The translations under genes and the position numbers were made by a program. A DNA stretch of 64,000 bases from assembly GCF_004307455.1 (NCBI RefSeq), contig NZ_SEWX01000006.1:59973-123972 (forward strand). The letters run 5' to 3'. The stretch is from Aquirufa nivalisilvae (GTDB lineage: Bacteria > Bacteroidota > Bacteroidia > Cytophagales > Spirosomataceae). The notes under the pieces are model-generated. The model saw nothing but the letters and a program-made list of their open reading frames with translations, was not told the origin of the DNA and made no database searches. Shown piece by piece: positions 34,207 through 41,642 of this stretch. Numbering within the stretch: the stretch's first letter is position 1; the number at the start of each line of letters is the position of its first letter.

Positions 34207-36435
34207 TTATTGTTCTTGATTGAATTTGATTATAAAATTGGCTCCTGTTAAGAGCTTGTCCATTCCTTCTTTTACCACATTTATTTCTCCATCAATTCGA
34301 AGGAGTATTTCCCTTACAATATACAGTCCTAAGCCACGTCCATCAGATTTTAATGAGAAAAATTCATTGAAAATCATAGGGATAATTTCTTCTCTAATTC
34401 CTGGCCCATTATCTGCAACTACAAAAGATTTATTTGCTGAATTTAATTTAATAGTAATTTCCTTACTCCTTGTTTCATTCTTACTAACCCAATAAACTGC
34501 ATTGTCAATCAAGTTTATAAGAACTTGAAGAATAAGCCCTTTATTAGTTTTAACAATTATATCATTATCCTTAATTATTCTGATATTTATTTTTCCATCT
34601 ATCTCCCTCCTAAAATATTTTAGAACTTTTTCAACACATTCATATACACTTATATCTTGAATTGCCTTTCGCTGGTTTTTAAAAAGTGGCTGTATTACTT
34701 GCATTTCATCGTAAACAAAATTCAAATTTTCATCCAATTCAATAAGGAATGAAATTAATTCTTCATTATTATAATCTAAGTTTTTTGCTTTAACTCTAAA
34801 GTCTTTTACATTCCCTCTCATCTTTGACAATAATGTTAAAGCATCATGTGAAGCTTTTTCTACTGCCATTCCAAGACCCGCCAAATCTTCAACTGTAATC
34901 ATACGCTCATTCATAAGTACATTATGCTTTTGAACAGTATCCAAGAATTTATTGGCCTTTTCAAGAACTTCCCTATTATCTATTTTTTCAAGACTAGATT
35001 TAAAAGTATTAAATGAATTGAGGACTATTTCATTAGAATCCTTAAATGACCTTTCTTTTATAACATTCAATCTGTTTTCATCTATTTTTTTCTCAAGATT
35101 CAATACTTGAGTTACAGCAGTAACAAGTGTTTTAAAATCTTCATATGCACCATCAATATTCATCATTCCTTGACGATTCGTCGAATCTTTAAGTAGGGGA
35201 TTCTCCTTTTCACCTTGACCAATATATACAAATCCTGTTAAATCATTATAACTAATATAATCACCTGCTCTCACCCGAGCTCTTAATTTATCTAATTCTA
35301 ACCAATCATATCCTGGTTCCCCAAATGGATAAACACGTACACCATCTCTAAATAGGTAAATAAAATTCTTTTTTATAAATAATTCAATTTCTTTAGTTAG
35401 AACCGTCTTATCTCTATTTTTAAGATTAAATGCATAAAATGAAAATTTAAATCCACCACACGTTGGAGTTCGATCGTTTTCAATAAACCATTCTTCTATT
35501 GTTTTAGTAGGATATTGAAATTGATTCAATGATTCTTTATTTAAAAGATTTACCCTTCTCTTTAATTCTCTTTTGGGAGCAGTTGACCTATAAGTGAATT
35601 CTAAAATACCATCGCTTGAAACGGAACCAAACATAGTGTATTGTGCCCTCTCAATTATATCACTAAATGTTGTAATGTCAGTTGGTGTAAAATCTTTTTC
35701 ATCAAGATAAGTTGTAACTACAAAGTCTTGCTTAAATGCAATCTCTAAATTTTCTGCATTTTCATCGATTGGAGGTAAGAGACGTTGAATAGATTTATAT
35801 AATTCGTTAAGGTCTGAATTATTCCATTTCTCTCTTAAGTTGTAAATTCTAACTAAAGTCCCTTTCTCTTTTACAATTTCAATAGGAGGCTCATTTACAA
35901 ACCATTTATTATTAACATCTTCTAAAAGCTTATAATCAGAAGGCCCTTGATTAAATAAGTCAGCTTTTTCAGGATTGAATTCAGTAAAATCCATTTCAAG
36001 TTTAATTTCATTATTACCTTCAGATTTAGTATATAACTCTATTTTCTCTCCTAGTTTATGAATTGCAAATCGCCCAATTCCTTTCTCCCCTTGAATAATT
36101 CTTCCCCTTTTCGTTTTATTCAGTTTATTTTTCTTCTTATCTAATTTATTAGGAGTTGCAGGTCTCAACCAAATATCTGTTATTGTCTTTAGAGTCATGC
36201 CATCTCCATCATCCTCTATTTCAATATATGGCTGTTCTTTTTCCGTTAAATATGTTTTACCATAGTTATTTAAATTAAAAAAACGAACCTGAACATTTTC
36301 AGCGTCTGCATCATAACAGTTTTTAACTACTTCAATAACAGCTACTTTCTTATCTGTGATTAACTGATCACCTATGATATTCATTAACCTTGCATAAGGT
36401 CTAAATGGCTCAGAATTTGATTTAATTATTGCCAT
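34207..36435 (-). CDS. Dual GHKL ATPase: MutL/Hsp90/MORC-like N-terminus plus histidine-kinase C-terminus
   Basis: 742 aa. First GHKL domain: EVVKNCYDAD (N-box, Asn39), EDDGDGM (75-80), GEKGIGRFAIHKLG (116-129), followed by an S5-like second domain with DSTNRQGMM (about 417-425). A coiled linker (about 440-510) follows. Then the histidine-kinase part: dimerisation helix with ASHDALTLL (His530), NLIDNAVYWV (Asn645), ADNGPGI and the G2 box GRGLGLYIV (699-707). No membrane segment, so it is cytosolic. Family knowledge: MutL/MORC-like GHKL ATPases occur in restriction-modification-type operons. The coupling of that module to a HisKA/HATPase module is unusual. Neighbours: DNA methyltransferase upstream, receiver protein downstream. 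Confidence 0.8.
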   Translation of the reverse strand: MAIIKSNSEPFRPYARLMNIIGDQLITDKKVAVIEVVKNCYDADAENVQVRFFNLNNYGKTYLTEKEQPYIEIEDDGDGMTLKTITDIWLRPATPNKLDKKKNKLNKTKRGRIIQGEKGIGRFAIHKLGEKIELYTKSEGNNEIKLEMDFTEFNPEKADLFNQGPSDYKLLEDVNNKWFVNEPPIEIVKEKGTLVRIYNLREKWNNSDLNELYKSIQRLLPPIDENAENLEIAFKQDFVVTTYLDEKDFTPTDITTFSDIIERAQYTMFGSVSSDGILEFTYRSTAPKRELKRRVNLLNKESLNQFQYPTKTIEEWFIENDRTPTCGGFKFSFYAFNLKNRDKTVLTKEIELFIKKNFIYLFRDGVRVYPFGEPGYDWLELDKLRARVRAGDYISYNDLTGFVYIGQGEKENPLLKDSTNRQGMMNIDGAYEDFKTLVTAVTQVLNLEKKIDENRLNVIKERSFKDSNEIVLNSFNTFKSSLEKIDNREVLEKANKFLDTVQKHNVLMNERMITVEDLAGLGMAVEKASHDALTLLSKMRGNVKDFRVKAKNLDYNNEELISFLIELDENLNFVYDEMQVIQPLFKNQRKAIQDISVYECVEKVLKYFRREIDGKINIRIIKDNDIIVKTNKGLILQVLINLIDNAVYWVSKNETRSKEITIKLNSANKSFVVADNGPGIREEIIPMIFNEFFSLKSDGRGLGLYIVREILLRIDGEINVVKEGMDKLLTGANFIIKFNQEQ

Positions 36436-36441
36436 ACTTTG

Positions 36442-37719
36442 TTATGCTTTTTTTGCTATTAAAATGTATTCTTCTGGATAAACTAATTTACTGTCTTTGT
36501 TAATTAGCTTTGAAAATCTACCTGATTTTTTATCTCTTATAGAAGGAATAAGTTTATTAGGAATACTTCTTTTTATTATTTCAACCATTTCAAATCCTAA
36601 AATTGTAAGTGTTTCTGCAAAAACCTCAGCTGATTTAATTTTGACATTTTTAAACGTAGTATTACCAATTACTAAACATACATGCCCATTATACTTTAAT
36701 ACCCTATGCATTTCCTTGGCAACTGCATGCATATCATTAAAATAATTAGCCACCTCCCTCGCTGTTCTCTTATCCTTTTTTAAGAGACTATTAATAATAT
36801 CTTGCCCAATTATTGAATCACAAATTGTTTCTTGGTTCAAAGAATAAAAAGTTCCAATAAAATTCTTTCTAAAGCCTGATAAATCAGTAATGTATTCATA
36901 CCAATATGCTGTAAGTTGATGAATATCAGCATATTCATAAGAAGTTACGTAAGGAGGAGAAGTAATAATTGCCCCAACTGAATTTGCCCGTATTGAAGTT
37001 TTTCTTGCGTCTTCTAATCTTATTTCGCACTTCGTTTTTAAATATTTGTTTTCAGATAATTGTTTATAGAATTCAGCATTTTTCTTTAACATTTGTTTTG
37101 TATGTGTCTGAAAAGCAATAAATGGATCAGGTGGGACTTTGCGCGGATCTATTTGGGGCTTAGTACTTGATTGCAACCATTTCGAACAATTCTTTAAAAT
37201 ATGAGATAGAGATACTAATAAAAAATCTTTAATAGCATTATCTCTAGTCTCTAGAATTTTTTCATACAAATACGCAATTTTTGCTTTATGTTCCTTTGAA
37301 AACCAATAGTCAATGCGTTCGTGTACATCAATATCAACATAATCAATTAGTCTAAACGTATCGAAATTTTCAACAATTTTATTATAATGAATATTCAGAT
37401 TGTTAGGTTCTACTGGATTAGTTTTTGCCTTAGTAATTAGTTCCGCTACTGGATTAATGTCTACTCCAATTGATTTTCTACCATGAATCTTAGCTTCTAC
37501 CAGTGTAGTTCCGCATCCAGCAAATAAGTCCGCAACGAGGTCTTTCTCATTTGTATACTCTTCAATTAATTTCTTTACTATATTGGGTAAAAACTTAGCA
37601 GGATACCTATGATACCCATGTGTCCATTGCTCAACCGAACGTACATTCTTAAAACACCAATCATGATTAACGGGTACTTTATCAAATGATATGCATTGTT
37701 TTTCGTTCAACATACCCAT
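36442..37719 (-). CDS. DNA methyltransferase (amino-methyltransferase, SPPY type)
   Basis: 425 aa. Starts after the HTH stop with no gap. Visible motifs: YHRYPAKFLP (about residues 36-45, a conserved family feature), SAM-binding motif DLFAGCGTT (64-72), acidic GVDINP, and the catalytic SPPY (254-257) in IITSPPYVTSYEY. Motif I comes before motif IV. SPPY is most often seen in N4-cytosine enzymes, but N6-adenine cannot be excluded. No restriction endonuclease gene is next to it. A 6-base gap leads to the dual GHKL gene. By eye the reading frame is much richer in A and T codons than the flanking genes, suggesting acquisition by transfer. Confidence 0.85.
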   Translation of the reverse strand: MGMLNEKQCISFDKVPVNHDWCFKNVRSVEQWTHGYHRYPAKFLPNIVKKLIEEYTNEKDLVADLFAGCGTTLVEAKIHGRKSIGVDINPVAELITKAKTNPVEPNNLNIHYNKIVENFDTFRLIDYVDIDVHERIDYWFSKEHKAKIAYLYEKILETRDNAIKDFLLVSLSHILKNCSKWLQSSTKPQIDPRKVPPDPFIAFQTHTKQMLKKNAEFYKQLSENKYLKTKCEIRLEDARKTSIRANSVGAIITSPPYVTSYEYADIHQLTAYWYEYITDLSGFRKNFIGTFYSLNQETICDSIIGQDIINSLLKKDKRTAREVANYFNDMHAVAKEMHRVLKYNGHVCLVIGNTTFKNVKIKSAEVFAETLTILGFEMVEIIKRSIPNKLIPSIRDKKSGRFSKLINKDSKLVYPEEYILIAKKA

Positions 37720-37929
37720 CTATCGTTTAGTTGAATTAATAAGCTCTCTTACATCAATATTAAGCAGTGTCGCTATATCGATAAAAGTGTCAATTGAAGG
37801 TTGTACTTCATTTGTGCACCAACGAGAAATAGTCGTTTCATTTTTATCGAGTTTTTCCGCTAGCCACTTGTTGGTCTTACCTTGTTCAGCCAAAACAACT
37901 TTTAATCTGTTAATTGCATTTTTATTCAT
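37720..37929 (-). CDS. XRE-family helix-turn-helix regulator
   Basis: 69 aa from the ATG at 37929 (MNKNAINRLKVVL); an upstream in-frame start at 37959 is possible but unlikely. A Cro/CI-type helix-turn-helix: LAEQGKTNKWLAEKLDKNETTISRWCTNEVQP, shortened here as KWLAEKLDKNETTISRW. Ends in an ordinary helix (IDIATLLNIDVREL). It is the first gene of the operon and abuts the methyltransferase start. Size and position resemble the controller proteins of restriction-modification systems, which delay or tune expression. Confidence 0.82.
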   Translation of the reverse strand: MNKNAINRLKVVLAEQGKTNKWLAEKLDKNETTISRWCTNEVQPSIDTFIDIATLLNIDVRELINSTKR

Positions 37930-38134
37930 ATCAATTAGCATTTGATGCGAATATATCAACTTTTAATGATAAAAAGCATTCGAAGTAATAATTAGAGTTA
38001 TTGTTTATCAGACTGATTCAAATAAGACCTTTTGCATATTTCAATTCAAGGTAACAAAAACATTCAATTCAGGTCAGCATAACAAAAATAAAATCAAAAA
38101 TTTTAATCCTTGTATAATTAATTGATATTCTACC

Positions 38135-38150
38135 TTCTTCATTCTACATT
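38135..38150 (-). repeat. Short inverted-repeat arm downstream of copA
   Basis: On the minus strand this reads AATGTAGAATGAAGAA. The same 16 bases occur on the plus strand at 40539-40554, at the other end of the copA gene. Part of a family of TGTAGAAT words also seen at about 40524-40536, 40720-40745 and 41232-41258. Confidence 0.5.
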
Positions 38151-40521
38151 ACAACACCTTCCCTCTCAACCTCAAGGAATTCGAAATCACTGATACTGAA
38201 CTGAAGCTCATAGCAAGGGCGGCGAGCATTGGCGATAATAAGGTACCAAAGAATGGGTATAGGACTCCTGCTGCAATGGGGATACCGAGTACATTGTAAC
38301 CTAAGGCGAAAAATAAGTTTTCTTTAATGTTTCGAATGACCATCTGGCTTAGCTTTCTAGCTTTGGCTATATCCCGTAAATCTCCCTTAATTAACGTTAT
38401 TTCGGCACTTTCTATGGCTACGTCGGTGCCAGTTCCCATAGCAATACCAATATCCGCTTGAGATAAAGCAGGAGCATCGTTGATGCCATCACCTGCCATT
38501 GCTACCTTTTTGCCTTCAGCCTGTAAACGTACTATTTCATCCAGTTTAGACTGTGGCAACATCTGGGCTTTCCAAGCATCTAAACCTAATTTCTTGCCGA
38601 CTAAATCCGCCGTTTCTTGGTTGTCGCCCGTTAGCATAATCACTTGTAATCCTTCTTTCTGCAAGTCTTGAATAGCTTGCTGACTCGATTCTTTAATCTT
38701 ATCACTAATCACCAAAGCTACTTGAGCCTCTTTTTCATCCGCAAAATAGGAAATCGTTTTGCCCTGTTTTTGCTCCGCTATCACTTGCTTAAATAAATCC
38801 ACGGGAATATTAATACCTCGCTCTTCCATTAATTTTTGGTTACCAATGGCGTACGTTTTACCCTCTATTTGTCCCAAAACCCCTTTGCCTAATAAGGCTT
38901 CAAATTGATTAACTTTGACAGAACTAATACCTAAATTCTTGGCAAAAACTACACTGGCTTTAGCCAAAGGATGCTCACTCAAGCTATTCAAAGAAAGAAT
39001 TTTTTGCCAAACATCCTTCTCGATAATCTCCTCCGAACTGACCAACATTTTCTCCAATGAAGGTTTACCTTCCGTCACTGTACCTGTCTTGTCAATAATC
39101 ACCACATTCACCTCCGCCAATTTCTCCAAAGCCTCAGCATTCTTAATCAAAATACCGTTCTGAGCCCCTTTCCCTACTCCTACCATCACCGACATCGGTG
39201 TAGCTAAACCCAGCGCACAAGGACAAGCGATAATCAAAACAGCAATGGCATTCACAAAGGCAAAGGTATAGGCGTTTTCGTTGGCCAGCATGGCCCAAGC
39301 AATAAAAGTTAACAGCGAAGAAAGCACCACTGCAGGCACAAAATAATAAGAAATAGTATCCGCCATTTTTTGGATGGGCGCTTTGGAACTGCTTGCCTGA
39401 TGCACTAAATCGATGATTTGTGCCAATAAGGTCTCTGCCCCCACCTTATCCGTTTGCAGTATAAAACTGGTATTCCCATTGATGGAGCCAGCCCTGACCA
39501 TATCCCCCACTTGCTTGTCGACCGGTATCGGCTCTCCCGAAATCATGGATTCATCGATGGAGGCATGTCCTTCTTGAATGGTTCCGTCAACCGGAATTTT
39601 CTCCCCTGGTTTTACTCGAATCAAATCATGCTTTTGTATTTGATCAATGGGCACAATCATTTCCTTGCTATCCCGTAAAAGAGTAGCCTCATTGGGAACC
39701 AATTTCAATAGCTCACGAATGGCGGCATTGGTCTTTCCATGGGCTCGGGCTTCCAAGACTTGTCCCAAAAGTACCAAAGTTAAAATCACGGTAGCGGCCT
39801 CAAAATACACATAGACTGTTCCATGGTGGGAATGGAATTGATGCGGAAAAATAGATGGGAAAAAGAGGGCAATCACTGAAAATAGCCAGGCCGCTCCAGC
39901 TCCAATACCAATCAGCGTAAACATATTAAAATGCCGACTCAACAAGGATTGCCAAGCGCGTTCAAAGAACATCCAAGTGGCATAAAATACTACTGGTATT
40001 GATAGCACCAATTCCACCCAATTCCAAGTGGTCATGGAAGCCCATTGGAACAAGGGGTTACCAGGAATCATGTCCGTCATGGAAATGATAAAAATAGGCA
40101 AGGTAAAAGCAATGGCAATTTTTAGTTTAAACAGCAGCTTGTTATAAGTACTATTTTCATCCTCTGTACTTCCCGCTTGTGCCACAAGGTCCATGCCACA
40201 TACTGGACAAGAACCAGGTTTATCATAGGTTTTGTCTCCTTCGCAATGCATGGGACAATAATACAAAGCCCCTTGAATGGCGACAGGCTTAGGTTTTGCC
40301 AACATAGGCTGGGGACTTTGCCCGATATGATAATTGCCTCCACTAGCTTGCAGGGCTTTTTCAAAGACCTCGGTCGGAATATGGTGTTCCATTTGGATGG
40401 TCGCTTCTGCTTTTTCTAGATCGACAGTAGCGATGGCACCTTCAACTGAATTCAGTGCTTTTTCAACGTGGCTCCGGCAACCTTGGCAACTCATTCCGGA
40501 TATGGGGTAGGTATGTTTCAT
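38149..40521 (-). CDS. copA: Copper-transporting P1B-type ATPase
   Basis: 790 aa. N-terminal heavy-metal domain with the metal site GMSCQGC (Cys12, Cys15), a heavy-metal-binding YCPMHCEG...CPVCGM module (about residues 87-112), eight membrane helices, the intramembranous metal motif IACPCALGLATP (Cys-Pro-Cys), the phosphorylation loop DKTGTVTEGKP, and a C-terminal P domain with GDGINDAPAL. The CPC and GMxCxxC pattern indicates Cu(I) export. Length is normal. Flanked on both sides by copies of a short 16-base repeat in inverted orientation. Confidence 0.92.
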   Translation of the reverse strand: MKHTYPISGMSCQGCRSHVEKALNSVEGAIATVDLEKAEATIQMEHHIPTEVFEKALQASGGNYHIGQSPQPMLAKPKPVAIQGALYYCPMHCEGDKTYDKPGSCPVCGMDLVAQAGSTEDENSTYNKLLFKLKIAIAFTLPIFIISMTDMIPGNPLFQWASMTTWNWVELVLSIPVVFYATWMFFERAWQSLLSRHFNMFTLIGIGAGAAWLFSVIALFFPSIFPHQFHSHHGTVYVYFEAATVILTLVLLGQVLEARAHGKTNAAIRELLKLVPNEATLLRDSKEMIVPIDQIQKHDLIRVKPGEKIPVDGTIQEGHASIDESMISGEPIPVDKQVGDMVRAGSINGNTSFILQTDKVGAETLLAQIIDLVHQASSSKAPIQKMADTISYYFVPAVVLSSLLTFIAWAMLANENAYTFAFVNAIAVLIIACPCALGLATPMSVMVGVGKGAQNGILIKNAEALEKLAEVNVVIIDKTGTVTEGKPSLEKMLVSSEEIIEKDVWQKILSLNSLSEHPLAKASVVFAKNLGISSVKVNQFEALLGKGVLGQIEGKTYAIGNQKLMEERGINIPVDLFKQVIAEQKQGKTISYFADEKEAQVALVISDKIKESSQQAIQDLQKEGLQVIMLTGDNQETADLVGKKLGLDAWKAQMLPQSKLDEIVRLQAEGKKVAMAGDGINDAPALSQADIGIAMGTGTDVAIESAEITLIKGDLRDIAKARKLSQMVIRNIKENLFFALGYNVLGIPIAAGVLYPFFGTLLSPMLAALAMSFSSVSVISNSLRLRGKVL

Positions 40522-40538
40522 TTTAATGTAGAATAAAG

Positions 40539-40554
40539 AATGTAGAATGAAGAA
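40539..40554 (+). repeat. Short inverted-repeat arm upstream of copA
   Basis: AATGTAGAATGAAGAA, identical to the complement of 38135-38150. A partial second copy (AATGTAGAATAAAGAA) directly precedes it at 40525-40540. May be a mobile-cassette scar or a member of a dispersed intergenic word family. Confidence 0.5.
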
Positions 40555-40739
40555 ATATTGTTATTAGGGTTTGTGATTAGCAGAGGCAATGTAGAAATAA
40601 TCATAAAATAGTAAAACAAAAATCATGCACTAAGCATTCAAATATAAGCAAGAATTTTGCGGTAAAATGATAAATCAAAAAAAGCTCCGTTCCGATCTTT
40701 CGTAGGATTAACCTTTCAATGTAAAATGTAGATAGAATG

Positions 40740-41230
40740 TAGAATTTTGCATATTTAATCCCGTCGTTCAGCCCTGCGAAATGTGATGAACGCAGCGGTA
40801 GACGAGGTTTTGACCTTGCGCATAGGCGATGCGCGTCCGCGTCAAAAGTATAGGCGATAGCGGAGAGAATCACGATTCTGCGAAGCAGAATTCGCCTTGG
40901 CGGAACGACAAAAAACAAGTTTTTTTTGTTTCTTTTTTTTCAAAAAAAGATAATCCTCAATAATCTATGCTTAATCAAGTTAATCTTCTACAGCTTTAAT
41001 CACTCACTACTTTAAGGTCATTACTTTGGTATTTCTTTTTTTGAAAAAAAAGAAACAAAAAAACAGGATGGTTTCGGTTAATCCAACACGAATTCCGCTT
41101 TGCGGAACCGATGTTCACTCCGCATACGGCTTTAATCTTTGACGCTTACACTCAGGCCCACGCACAGGGTCAAATATTAGCCTGCCGCTTCGCTCATGCT
41201 ACGTTCCCATCTTTCGTAGGATTAACCAGA
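40740..41230. repeat. Large imperfect inverted-repeat intergenic element
   Basis: Left arm 40740-40950 and right arm 41034-41230 are diverged inverted copies. Innermost, 40921-40950 and 41034-41063 are perfect 30-base complements built of T/C runs. Outside these lie matching blocks (AATTC-GC-TT-GC motifs, CTCCGC, TTTGACGC, GGTCAAA) in mirror order. A 25-base unit, CGTTCC-ATCTTTCGTAGGA (middle base varies), sits as a direct repeat at 40689-40713 and 41202-41227. The arms are more GC-rich than flanking sequence. Without a protein gene, it looks like a non-coding mobile or structured-RNA element. Confidence 0.6.
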
Positions 41231-41267
41231 AATTGTAGAATGGAAAATGTAGAATGTAGTATTGAAT

Positions 41268-41329
41268 TACCCCATTTATAAATTATAACCTATAATTTAT
41301 CATTTCATAGTGGCCCCAGCGGGAATCGA
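41268..41329 (+). repeat. 62-bp direct repeat, copy A (includes tRNA-Arg 3' end)
   Basis: Identical to 41398-41459 except one base, offset 130 bases. It carries the last 19 bases of the tRNA-Arg gene (complement of TGGCCCCAGCGGGAATCGA) with 43 bases of downstream flank. Such tRNA 3'-end duplication is the usual mark of integrase-type att sites or of tandem tRNA duplication. Confidence 0.85.
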
Positions 41330-41380
41330 GTCGAACGCGACCCCGGCACATCAAACGTTTAGAAAATAAATCTGATTAGA
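41310..41380 (-). pseudogene. Degenerate tRNA-Arg copy
   Basis: Copy A of the 62-bp repeat is followed by sequence that still resembles the intact tRNA in places (CACATC, AACGTTTAG near 41347-41361) but has lost the T-arm pairing and the whole 5' half. Read as a decayed duplicate of the neighbouring tRNA-Arg or as the remnant of an att recombination. Confidence 0.5.
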
Positions 41381-41397
41381 TGGAAGAAATGTACTAA

Positions 41398-41459
41398 TAC
41401 CCCATTTATAAATTACAACCTATAATTTATCATTTCATAGTGGCCCCAGCGGGAATCGA
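41398..41459 (+). repeat. 62-bp direct repeat, copy B (overlaps intact tRNA-Arg)
   Basis: Sister of 41268-41329; its last 19 bases are the 3' end of the intact tRNA-Arg gene. Confidence 0.85.
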
Positions 41460-41512
41460 ACCCACATCTAACGTTTAGGAAACGTCTATTCTATCCGTTG
41501 AACTATGGCGCC
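41441..41512 (-). tRNA. tRNA-Arg (anticodon CCU)
   Basis: 72 bases with discriminator A. Read on the minus strand: acceptor GGCGCCA pairing with TGGGGCC (one G-G mismatch at 4:69), D-arm GTTC/GAAT, anticodon stem GACGT/ACGTT with loop TTCCTAA (anticodon CCT, reads AGG), T-arm GTGGG/CCCGC with loop TTCGATT. No encoded CCA. It stands alone, with no other RNA gene near. The 3' end is duplicated 130 bases downstream. Confidence 0.92.
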
Positions 41513-41642
41513 AAATAGGCCTGCAAATTAATCATTTTAGAACAAAAATCTTGATAATATTTGATTGGACACCTATTTATCTTGTAACAATAATTCGTAC
41601 TTTACTACACCAAAAACCTAACACAATAAAAAAAACCTCTGG

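Noticed and set aside
32940..37929. Simple orphan restriction-modification system
   Set aside because: No endonuclease is visible, and the kinase/receiver pair is not part of any standard type I-IV system, so it was treated as a distinct accessory system.
40601..40918. Open reading frame of 105 codons on the minus strand in the repeat region
   Set aside because: It lies within one arm of the inverted-repeat element, is rich in Arg, has no recognisable protein features, and the mirror arm does not keep the frame. Non-coding repeat is the better reading.
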